From Phyllostachys edulis (Eukaryota; Streptophyta; Magnoliopsida; Poales; Poaceae): DNA of 64,000 nt. The DNA lies in NCBI GenBank assembly GCA_036346405.1, contig CM070550.1, positions 13,426,115 through 13,490,114 on the forward strand. The letters are read 5' to 3'. The notes below the pieces were generated by a model, which had not been told where the DNA came from, searched no databases, and was given only the letters and a program-made list of their open reading frames with translations. The position numbers were made by a program, and so were the translations under genes. This document shows, in pieces, positions 1 through 9,427 of the stretch (positions within the stretch are counted from its first letter, which is position 1; each line of letters starts with the position of its first letter).

Positions 1-1535
1 CTTTGAGCCTTCGCATTTTTTCTTTTCGGTTTGATTGTTGAATCTTTGGTTGCATTGTCGTGTCTAGTTGTTGATCTTTAGTTCTTGTTATTGTCTAGTT
101 GGTCGTTGTCTAGATTGCATCTCGTGTTTTCCTTCGCATCGCTTGATCGTTCTTTTAGGGTTCTTAGTTTTTGCATCTAAAACAGATTCGTGGGTTAGAA
201 CTCCTCTAATCCGCACCAAAAACAGAAATTTCGTGTTGTTGTTAATCCCAAAAAAAACCAAGAGGATTGTTGTGATCGTTTGGGAGAGTTGGTGTTATTT
301 GCGAATTGCGGCAAACCCTAGAGCCGGCCAGATAGTAAAAGGAGAAAGAGGCAACCGTAAGAACAAAAGCTGCGGTAGAGAGAGACAAAAGAATAGAAAA
401 GAAAAGCGTGTAAAAATTGGTGGAGACATTCTACATATAGCAACAAGCTTCCACAAAAAAATTCAGAAAGTCTAGTCCACGGGTTTGAAAGATATAGCAG
501 TTTCAAATTTGAACCCGAATCGATTTCGAGTCCGAGTATGATTCCGTTTCCGAGATACTTTCAGTAAAACGGGCATAACTTTTGCATACGGTGTCCGTTA
601 TGGATGTTCTTTTGCTCATTGGAAAACTAACGATGAGGCGCATCCCTTCCACCTAAGCCACTAGTCGCCTTCCAGGGTCCCTAAAATCGGCCATCTTCGG
701 CCCCGAATTCGTGTCGCAAGTTTTCAGTTTCTATTTTTGCCGTTTCTTTCGATCTTCCCTTCGGAATTTGGGGTTCGCCTCAACTGTAAAGTTGTAGATC
801 TCGTAGAAACCTTTAAAACAAGCATAAGCCGTATAAAACTTTGTTTTTTCATCTTTCGAGACTAGCTATTGTTTACTACTTTAACTAGAGGGTTGTTTAC
901 ATTGCACGTTATTCTGATTTTGTGCTCTACATCATGTAGACAATCTTGTGCCCCTACAAAAAGTTTGATTAGTTGGCTAGCGTCTCTTCTAGCACTTGAT
1001 GTGAGAATTTACTTTGCTTACATCAAGTCACATTGATATTTGCATCTGTGTTCATACACTTCTCTTCATAGGCTTTGATTGACAAGCTTTTTCTAGGCTA
1101 GGATCAGCATCATTGACTATTACTTTGAGCAATTTTTTAACTTGTATTTACTGATTTGATTATTGATAATCCTTGCTACCATATTGAAGCCTATCTTAGC
1201 TCCACCTACTACCATTGTACAGGTACCAGTTGCTTGCAATCGCTTTATCAATCTTTTTAACTTGTATTTACTGATTTGATTATTGCTAATCCTTGCTGCC
1301 ATATTGAAGCCTATCTTAGCTCCGCCTACTACCATTGTACAGGTACCAGTTGCTTGCAATCGCTTTATCAATCTTCGGAGATCATTTAGCACCGACACTA
1401 GTTGCCGATCACCGCCTATTTGCTTGGTAAGAATCAGTAAGAACTTGGTATCAGCTTGAATGTGAGCGACATTGAACCTCCAGATCCTAGTAGTTGATAG
1501 GAACATATACTTGTGATTTATCTTCTTGTTTTCTA
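1..1535 (+). repeat. 5' leader/LTR-proximal remnant of a Ty3/gypsy element
   Basis: No gene is supported here. The stretch is T-rich, untranslated-looking DNA that runs directly into the gag-coding sequence starting near 1560, so I read it as the end of an LTR plus the leader of the same retrotransposon. It contains phrases typical of plant LTR/leader sequence, such as the run about a gene-like TTTTGCATACGGTGTCCG at 590. No primer-binding site could be pinned down, and the element's left end lies outside the window. Short open frames on either strand look like chance. Confidence 0.5.
1134..1373. repeat. 120-bp perfect-period tandem duplication
   Basis: Two copies of a 120-bp unit lie head to tail (about 1134-1253 and 1254-1373). 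Each begins with TTTTTAACTTGTATTTACTG and ends with GCTTTATCAATC. Only about three substitutions separate the copies (GATAATCC/GCTAATCC, CTACC/CTGCC, CCACC/CCGCC), so the duplication is much younger than the surrounding decayed retrotransposon. Confidence 0.92.
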
Positions 1536-1559
1536 CTAACTATGTCAGGTTCATAGGAT

Positions 1560-4500
1560 GATTACCAGATAGATCCACGTCTTCTTCGAGCCATTGAACG
1601 GGAGCGCAAAAAAGTCAACGAGGAAGATGCACGCTTGAGACGAGATCGTCCACCATGGGAGGTATATGATCGTGATAGTACGTCTAGTAAAACTAAAATA
1701 ACTTTGCCATCCTTTGCTGGTAAACTTGATCCTGATGCCTAGGGGTGAAAACGGATCGGATACGGACGGATAATAGCTCTGCCATATTTATTTTCATTTT
1801 TTTTTCTCGGATACGAATACAAATATTCCGGATACGAATACGGATACGAATAATATCGAATACGATACTAATACGGAGTGAATACGAATTGAAACGAATA
1901 CGGTCGCGGATATTTTTCGGAACATGAAAACCTCTTACATTGTATGCCAGGAATTAACGAAAACATATAACTAGCTTATTTGATGCAAACATTCATGAAT
2001 TGTTCATATTTTCAGTAACCACACATAATATTGGCACTAGCAAGCTGCATTAACTAGTTCATCACAAACATAACACTTAATTTACCATATTTAGCTCATA
2101 AGTCATAACTTAGTTTACCATATTTAGCTCATAAGTCATAACTCACAAAGTCACAAGTCATCACGCATTCACACTTAGTTCATCGCATACATAAAACTTA
2201 GTTTGCTCTAACATTAATCAGGCTGGATGGTTAATCTATACGCAAATGGTTGTAACATCCCAAAGTATGTTACCAATTTTTTTAATAAAGTTATTATTTT
2301 ATTAGATTTTACGATATTTAAAAGATTTTTCTTGGTTAAAAATAATAATAAAATAAAGTCAATTATTTAATTTCCTAGTTTTAATGTCAAAAATAAATTT
2401 TATTGAGTTTTCGAGATTTTATTGGATTTAAAGTGAAAAGGACATTTTAATTAATTTATTGAATTTTCTCGGATTTTAAAAGGGTTTTCCTATTTTTCGA
2501 AATTAAAATAATTTATGTGCAAAAATACAAACCAACTTTAAGTTGGAATTGATTTTATTAAGCTCAAAATAATTCAAGGAATTTCTGTGATTTTTTCTAG
2601 AATTTTTTAACTCTATTGCTATTTTCTAATATGCTATTTGATTTGTTGCATTTTTTGAAATTTAGAAATAAATTAAAATCTCCTTTTCTCTTTTGGGTCG
2701 AAATCCGAATATCCGGACTTCGTCTCATCCGGATAATTCGTATTCATATCCGTATCCACCAGATAGCATGCCTACCGTATTCGTTTCCGTTTCCGACAAA
2801 AAAATCCAAATTTGTTTCCGATCCGAAAATTATCCGAGAAAAATCCGATCCGAGATAATCCGAATCCGTTTCCGTCCGGATCGGTCGGAAAATATCCAAT
2901 CCGTTTTCACCTCTACTGATGCCTATGTTGACTGGAAGATAGCTTTAGACCAAGAATTTGAATATTATGAATGGTCTGATAGACAAAAGATTAGAGCTGC
3001 CACTAGTGCTTTTGTTGAGGATGCAATACTTTGGTAGAAGTATTTACGTAGACATGGGAGAGTGCCTCAAAGTTGGCATACATTAAAGAAACTTTTTATA
3101 GATGAATTTATTCCTAAATATCATGCTGAGTATTTGTTAGCTAGATTATAAAGTTTCAAACAAGGTCGTAAAACTATAAGGGAATACTATCATGAATTGA
3201 AAACCCGTTTGTTACGTTGTGGTTTAGAGGAGCATGTTGAAGCTACAGAGAATAGATTCTTAAGTGGGCTTAATCAACCAATTCAGGACCATCTTGTTGA
3301 CAAAGAATATGGTTCTCTCTCTCATTTGTTTATACTTTCCTGTAAGGTTGAACATCAGATTGAGGAGAAATTGAGAATGCTTGATCATAGGAAACATGAG
3401 AACAAACCTGTGTTTGTGTCTTTTTCTGTGACTAACAATTTGCAAGAAGTTGAGAACCATGCCGAAGAGGAGAATGAGCTGATTGAACCACTGACTCCAT
3501 TGGTTGAGAAGGAAGATGAGAAGATGGATGCACCTACATCATTTGCGGAGAGCCAAAAAGGTAAAGATAATGGTGCTATCATCACTCAAGGTGAGTATGC
3601 TTGTGAAGAACTACAATTGTCCACTGTTCTTGCTATTTTAGAGCAAAAATTAGTGAAGAACAATTCTGATATGCACATGTTTCAAGTAGAGAATTCAGAC
3701 TGCATTGATTTGAGTGCTGAGAATGAGTTGTGTGCTAATTCCTTACATAAATCTTTGACACAACCATAAATTAAACCTAATTATCCTGTTTTAATTCCAA
3801 GTCCATGTGCTGAAATAAATGCTTTTGATTCTGCCAATGTGCAATTGATCCATACTAGCGATAAGCTGAATGAGATTTCTTCTTCGAACACTTTAGGTTA
3901 TATTGAGATTGATCATCCTTGTGAACTGAGTTGTTTAGAGAAGAAGTTATTAGAGATTTCTAATTCGTTTTCATTGTTTCGTTATAAATTTTACCTAATA
4001 GGCGAGTATGATGAAAAGGGAAATTACATGGTTCATAGAATTTACATAACTTCAGAACTGGAAGGTTCAACTTTGGATAAGAAACATTGTCATGTAGAGG
4101 AAACTAATGGCACTGACCTTAATGTTTCTAGTTCATCTAGTGTTATTTGTGAGCTATAGGAAAGTTCTCAAGAAGGGGAGCGTTGTGGGCTACTTCCATA
4201 CACAACCATTGCTCCATTTGTGTCGGAAAAGAATTTACCTCTCATTTATATCATCAATATCAGGTCACAATCCAATACCCTATTTTCTAAAGAAGGTGAG
4301 CCGGATAAGACACATAAATACATAGTTCCAACACCATCCAGAGAGAATACTTCCTATCAGGTACGCTCGTTTCAAAGAGGTTTTACTTTGTTTTATAAAG
4401 AACTTATGATATTACATAATGAGAGTTCATTGCGTTCTTTGTCATGTACCGAGATTTATGATCAAGATCATGCAATACATTGGACTACACATTTGTTAAA

Positions 4501-4645
4501 ATCGATGACCATTTTTTGTCAAGAATGGGAGGATGATGTGACCATGCCACATACGCATACAACCATAGCTCCCAAGATTGAACAAAACGTGAATTTATCC
4601 CCCCAGCTTCAATTTGTTTTAAATGAGACTGATGCTACCTAATGA
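1560..4645 (+). pseudogene. Ty3/gypsy retrotransposon gag polyprotein, interrupted and decayed
   Basis: This encoded the capsid (gag) protein of a gypsy-type LTR retrotransposon. The frame around the hAT insertion reads LPSFAGKLDPDAYVDWKIAL, then a stretch ending YYHELKTRLLRCGLEEHV and NRFLSGLNQPIQDHL, which is the classic retrotrans_gag domain layout of plant gypsy elements. The hAT element 1740-2915 splits the codons for DPDA and YVDW, and removing it restores the frame exactly. Two in-frame stops follow, one after EDAILW near 3036 and one after YLLARL near 3149. The downstream half (3197-4640) is Glu/Ser-rich and has no zinc knuckle that I can see. No protease, reverse transcriptase or integrase follows, so this is a non-autonomous or deleted element. 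Family level is confident; subfamily is not assigned. Confidence 0.8.
1740..2915. mobile_element. Non-autonomous hAT-type DNA transposon inserted in gag
   Basis: The ends are matching inverted repeats: TAGGGGTGAAAACGGAT at the left and ATCCGTTTTCACCTCTA at the right, one mismatch over 17 bases. An 8-bp target duplication CTGATGCC lies on both sides (1732-1739 and 2916-2923), the length expected for hAT transposition. The subterminal regions are arrays of GGATACGAATAC-like units and their complements, which are probable transposase-binding repeats. The AT-rich middle has a short tandem repeat of TTACCATATTTAGCTCATAA near 2083-2150. No transposase is encoded in its 1176 bp. Confidence 0.92.
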
Positions 4646-5545
4646 TGAAAATATATATCTGTGCAGCTATACAAGGAGGAATGCATCAACACTACGCGCT
4701 CGTGGTTGGGGTCCACCTAAAAGGAAGCCAACCCACACATCAAGACCAAGTCAACATCTTCCCCAAGACTTCCTTAGGGTCACCACGTCACTTCTTGTCC
4801 AAGTGAATCAAGAGTTCAAATTGGACACGTTCTGGAATCTAATTCGGCCTCCGGAGACACCACCGACTTCAAACATGTATAACTTTCACATACGGAGTCC
4901 GTTTGAGATCCACGAGTGCTTGATGGAAAGCTTATCTCATACTCTTTCCAATGGATCTAACCTCACCTCCAAGTTCCTTCTGTGCGCACCGCAATCACCA
5001 AAAAAGTGATGTGTCACCTGTTTGGGCCAAATTGGGCGTTGTAATGCTTGGGCCCAAGGGAAAGGCACCCCCTCTCTTGGCTCGTATTGTTCACGGCCGT
5101 ATTGTTCACGTGAACAATACCATAAATAGTCTCGCCCACTTATCTCTTAGCTATGTGCGGCTCTCCCTTCCCTATTTAAGGAGGCCGCTCCCCTCTAGTT
5201 TTCTTGGATTTCGTTGAGTTTAGGTTTAGCCATTATGCAAACTTATGTTCTTCAGTTGTGTCGGACGACCACCTGTCAAGACAAACTTAGGGATCCCACC
5301 TTTTGTATTCAATCCTATTTGCAATTTCAAATTGCTATTTATCTTGTTCTTACTTGTTTTTCGATTACATGCAGAAACAGACCTTCGTGGTCAAGTCGAT
5401 CATGCTTCTAGCAAGGTCGATAACGAACTCGGAGTTGGTTCAACGATTGCCGAGCATATTGGTCGTGTACGATTGGTAGCCGAATTGTGAGAGTCTTCTC
5501 CACCCAAATCGAGTTATCCTTCTCATTGAAAGATCGGGACACCCA
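4646..5545 (+). repeat. Probable 3' LTR remnant of the gypsy element
   Basis: After the gag frame ends near 4645 the sequence becomes LTR-like: LTR-style wording (CACATACGGAGTCCG), a direct GTATTGTTCACG repeat at 5085-5110, a TATTTAA box at 5173 in a pyrimidine-rich promoter context, then a T-rich 5' untranslated type stretch to about 5390. Exact LTR boundaries are not defined because the copy at the other end is missing, so this is an inference from composition and position. Confidence 0.45.
5173..5179 (+). promoter_or_regulatory. TATA-like box in LTR remnant
   Basis: TATTTAA lies in a CT-rich context (CCCTATTTAAGGAGG), as in plant LTR promoters. It is placed by motif and context only. Confidence 0.35.
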
Positions 5546-7106
5546 TTGTCGCATCACTGGCCTTTTGTCCAGGCCATAGAAGGCTTCAAGTTTTGTTGTC
5601 CTGTGCTCACGATGGATGGCACTTTCCTCACGGTGAGGTACAAGGGCACCATTCTCACAGTGGTGGCGGCCGACGCGAATGATCAATTTCTCCCGGTTGC
5701 TTTTGCCATCGTAGAGAATGAGAACGTATCCAGTTGGTTGTGGTTCCTAGCGAATGTGAAGCAGGCGGTTGTGGGAGACCAAGCCAACGTATGCTTTATC
5801 ATAGACCGCAATACTGGATTGTTGTCGGCTCTGGACACCATGAAAAATGGGACAGAACCCCCTAACCAGTGGAACGACATGCAACATAATATGGAGAAAA
5901 AACCATGACTGACAGATAAACGACAATTTTATGCACCACCGAACAAAATCACATTTTCTGATATTGATTTTGAAAAGTAATAACTGAGAGTAGGAATTCC
6001 ATCCTCCTTGTATCTTAAACTATAAATGGCCTGCATACAGCTTCCCATTTTACCAAATGGTATTTGAGCTTCTGTTCAGTATGACCCCATAAAAACGAGC
6101 TCTAACAGAGTCACCAGTGGTGCATGAGGCATCTTGCATCGAACTTTTTCACGCGGTTCCGCAATCAGGAACTAATGAAGACGTTCAAGGTGTTGTGCAT
6201 GCAGAAGTTTGAGTCCATCTAGATAGACCTCGAACATTGGACTGTGAGGCATACAAGGAAGTCCCCTCCGAAGGCACAGGAGGGACAACAGGCCAAGTTT
6301 CACGCAGTGGATTAATCTTCACACTCCTGAGTTGGAGAAATGGTCACTGCTCTATGACACAGACGGTACGAGGTACGAAATTATGATGATCAACATGTCC
6401 AAGATGTACAACAGCGTGATGAAGGGGGTGTGGTGCCTCCCTATCATCGCAATCGTTGAGGAGACATGAACTCGTACGGTCAGTTACTTTGTTAATAGAG
6501 CCAGCGCAGTGAGGCGACAACTTGAAGAAAGGAAGCACTGGTCCGAGAACATGCAAAGGTACATGGACCAGAAGATAGAGAAGGCCCGAATGCACGACAT
6601 CCGAGTGATCAATAACCTCAGGAGGAAGTACGAGATCAGACTGAGACAAAAATATGTCAATAGTCATGCTAGGGGGAAAGGAAACATGCATGCACCCTGG
6701 GTGATCTGGCTACATGCACCTACAACAAGTCGAAGCACTTGCACAAGATATACTCGCATGTGTACAAGACATGTGCGCAACTGGGGCAGATGTCTACGCC
6801 ATATATCTCCGAATACTATGACATGCAGCATTTTTCGATACATGGAGTGCAGAGTTTCACTCGTATGACGTGGACATGAGCTATAGGGATCTTTGACCGA
6901 ACATGGTGAAATGGGGCACGAACAAGGCCTTAAAGTCAACTGGGAAGGGACGACGGCAGACGAGGCGCTTTCGGAACGACATGGATAATAGCCAGCGTGG
7001 AGGCCTGAACCGCACGATGAAGTGCAGGATATGCAAGATCCTTGGCCACTCTATAAAGGATTGCCCTAATAGACCGAGCTCGTCTAGTCGTCATTCTGTG
7101 TCATAA
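5546..7106 (+). pseudogene. Mutator-like element (MULE) transposase, fragmented
   Basis: This is a remnant of a MuDR-type DDE transposase, which acts in the nucleus to cut and paste MULE transposons. The segment 5560-5850 carries the hallmark first-aspartate block (MDGTFLTVRYKGTIL, then AADANDQFLPVAFAIVENEN) and the second acidic block near IIDRN. After a 240-bp insertion the protein resumes with WCMRHLASNFFTRFRN at 6120, then a helical Arg/Glu-rich stretch (SAVRRQLEERKHW, 6509-6650). Next comes a degraded SWIM-like Cys/His patch (6690-6800), and last a CCHC zinc knuckle (CRICKILGHSIKDC) at 7020-7065. In-frame stops and frame changes show it is dead. The terminal inverted repeats could not be located. 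Confidence 0.82.
5873..6112. mobile_element. 240-bp insertion flanked by 8-bp duplications inside the MULE transposase
   Basis: ACCAGTGG occurs at 5865-5872 and again at 6113-6120. Removing one copy plus the intervening 240 bp joins the codons PPNQW directly to CMRHLASNF, restoring the transposase frame. The 8-bp duplication fits hAT transposition, but I see no clear terminal inverted repeats, so the class is open. The insert carries no coding sequence. Confidence 0.7.
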
Positions 7107-7286
7107 TTTATTGTATTGTCTGCCTGTACGGGGACCATCATGTCATGTAAATAGGTAGTCTGCTCATATTTATGCATATCTTTACTCATTCTTTCTCAAC
7201 GTGTACGTATCTCGACGTTTTATTTGTTCCAAACTAACTCACCCTTGTTTTGTGCGCAACAGCTAAACATTAGATCAACCTTCAAT

Positions 7287-8211
7287 ATGTCAGACTCATC
7301 GTCGAACTTTTATGCGAAGATACTGTCGAAGCGCAAGTGCATTGCGAAGAGGTCTAAACCGTACCCAGATTTTTCTATAAATGATGCGTCGATACCACCA
7401 GAGTTTCCACGTCTGCAATGTGTGTGCGAACAACCGGCGAAGATCATTCTGTCCACAACCCAGCCACCGCCGCCCAGGCGTACTACACGTGCGGGAACGT
7501 CTTCGTAAGAGAATCTTACGCACACATCGGTTTTTCACACCCTACGTTTAATTCCATAAATTTTCTAACTTTATCCGCGCATAAATGGCAGCCCGAGATG
7601 CGTTTCAAATTCTTTCAATGGATCGACGGCTAGGAGATGTATAATAGAGCGTTCATCCAGCAGAAGTACATGTTGAACTACGCAATGCGAGCCAAGACCT
7701 TCCAGCGATGGAAACCTTACGTACCGAAATCTATTGAAAAGACATCGGAGGAGCCCAAGATAGCAGGGTGGTGGTGGAGGACCCCCGAACAGGAAGCTGA
7801 GTACGACAAGGGGAAGATTCCTGCTACTGAGACCGACGATCGTCATAGCTTTTCTCGTCGCCCGGGCACACTCCGTATCAAAGAAGTGAGTTATGTATAA
7901 TTTGCATCTTGATTATATATTTGGTCTTTTGTTCTGCTAGCATCATGCAATTGTCTAGCCCGTCTCACAGAACATGGATGACTTCGACACTCGTCGCCGA
8001 CGTGGGTAGTCCCGAGACAAGAGGAAGGCTCCTACTCATGAAGAGGTGAGTTGTGTAAAATTTGCATCTTGATTATGCATTTGGTATTACGTTCTGCTAA
8101 CATCATACAATCGTTCGGATCGTTCGCAGAACATGGATGACTTCAACACTCGCCGCCGCCGTGGGCAGTCACGAGACAGGGGGAAGGGGCTGATGCGGCG
8201 CAAAGACTAAT
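7287..8211 (+). pseudogene. MULE-associated second ORF with GRF-type zinc finger
   Basis: The reading begins MSDSSSNFYAKILSKRKC at 7287 and runs into PRLQCVCEQPAKIIL near 7410-7460. It then shifts frame to NPATAAQAYYTCGNVF, and after another disturbed stretch to RFKFFQWIDG at 7599-7630. The CxC...PA...P.T...YYTC...F.FFQWIDG pattern is a GRF zinc finger, and such ORFs accompany MULE transposases in grasses. The rest (ETDDRHSFSRRPGTLRIKE) is basic and ends in two small exons. Introns at 7886-7970 and 8046-8129 both have GT-AG ends. The frameshifts and a TAG within exon 7971-8045 show decay. The function of the GRF finger in these elements is not settled; nucleic-acid binding is the family expectation. 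Confidence 0.62.
7886..8190 (+). repeat. Tandem intron+exon duplication (period about 160 bp)
   Basis: Unit 1 is intron 7886-7970 plus exon 7971-8045. Unit 2 is intron 8046-8129 plus exon from 8130. Both introns begin GTGAGTT and share TTTGCATCTTGATTAT, both end CAG, and both exons begin AACATGGATGACTTC and encode NMDDF(D/N)TRRRRG. The exon is 75 nt (25 codons), so the duplication keeps phase. Copy 1 has TAG where copy 2 has CAG (Q). Confidence 0.88.
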
Positions 8212-8739
8212 TTTGATCATCCTTTTTTCCGATTCCAAAAGAGCCGCGCGTGTATCTTGGGTGTAACAAACCACGTGCCGCATTTTATTCGCAAATTACA
8301 AAGTGTATTCCTAAATTTCGTCATTTTTTTCAAAATTTATATTGCAACTCCACATAAAATGTCCAAACTCTTGTGACTCCCACCTAGTATGGGGTTTCAT
8401 GATTTCACGTGAACCTTGGTATTTCTGATTTCATGTTAATTCGGAACCAATCTACTCCGATAATACATATATAACATACAAAATATGCATACAAATATAT
8501 CACAACAAAAGCGCATAACATCTATGCAGTGCAATTACACACAATATATAATATGACTCAGTCATCTGAGCCACTCTTTGCTCACTATGTTTGTGTGCGT
8601 GTCCTAGTTTTGCGTCGAGCATATCAAGGCTTGGGGTCTGGTGAGTGGAGAGTGAGTGACCGAGTGACTACTGAGCCACTGACTAATCCTACTAGGATTT
8701 TAGTGGTAGTATTGACTATTGACTGTTGGTCCACTTGTA
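8212..8739. other. Intergenic DNA, nothing recognised
   Basis: This is AT-rich sequence between the MULE remnant and a hAT-like end. No coding frame with homology, structured RNA or clear repeat boundary was seen. Confidence 0.5.
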
Positions 8740-8929
8740 AGTATTGGTCGCGGGTAAAAAGGCGAGACAGGTACAGGTAGAGCTTACCTATACTCGTGCA
8801 TGTTTACCCGACGGGCATAGATTTTCCCCTATTTTCATGCCCACAGACAAAAAAAACAGCCTATACCCAGCTCTATTAGGGTATTTTTCCCGCGGACATG
8901 CGGATAATCAAGCGCAATTGCCATCCCTA
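8740..8929. mobile_element. hAT-like transposon end fragment
   Basis: The segment ends CAATTGCCATCCCTA, whose complement TAGGGATGGCAATTG is a stereotyped hAT/MITE terminus. It is preceded by repeated GGGTA/TACCC words (GCGGGTAAAAAGG, TACCCGACGGG, TACCCAGC), typical of hAT subterminal repeats. The partner end was not found. Confidence 0.5.
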
Positions 8930-9427
8930 ATAGGAACGCAGCATCAAGTCACACCTCGCACATTTTGATACGTCTAGAATAGTTCCGCATGCTTAAAAAG
9001 AAAAGAAACATTCCTTCCTCGCCATGATATTCCTACCATCTTTAGTTTCCAGCAGAAAAGAATAACACTACTTTGCACCGACCGTAATGCAGAACCAAGT
9101 TCATGTCTACATACTTACAAAAAAAAATCATGTCTAAGAAACTGTACATAATAATAACCGGATAAAGACACGATGTTACAATTCCACGAGAGTTAGTTTA
9201 AACATACAGTCAGGGGCTTAGTCTATAAGTCTCGATTGCGTAGACAAGCTAGGACAGGAAAAATGTGCTAACCTACATAACAGTGTTTAAACATACAACA
9301 AAATACAACATGTTGCTTGTTTCAAAAAATAAAAAATGCTGCTACATTCTGCGCAGCATAATAATGTTAGGTGGAAATAATACCGGGGAGCATGAAGCTA
9401 GTCTGGTCCAAATTTGGTAGAGAGATT
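8930..9427. other. 3' flank of BUB3.3, no gene seen
   Basis: This AT-rich DNA lies immediately downstream of the BUB3.3 stop codon and probably holds its 3' untranslated region and polyadenylation site. No specific signal is strong enough to place. Confidence 0.4.

Noticed and set aside
68..475. Open frame of 135 codons at the left edge
   Set aside because: Biased composition, no recognisable domain, and location in a retrotransposon leader. Likely chance.
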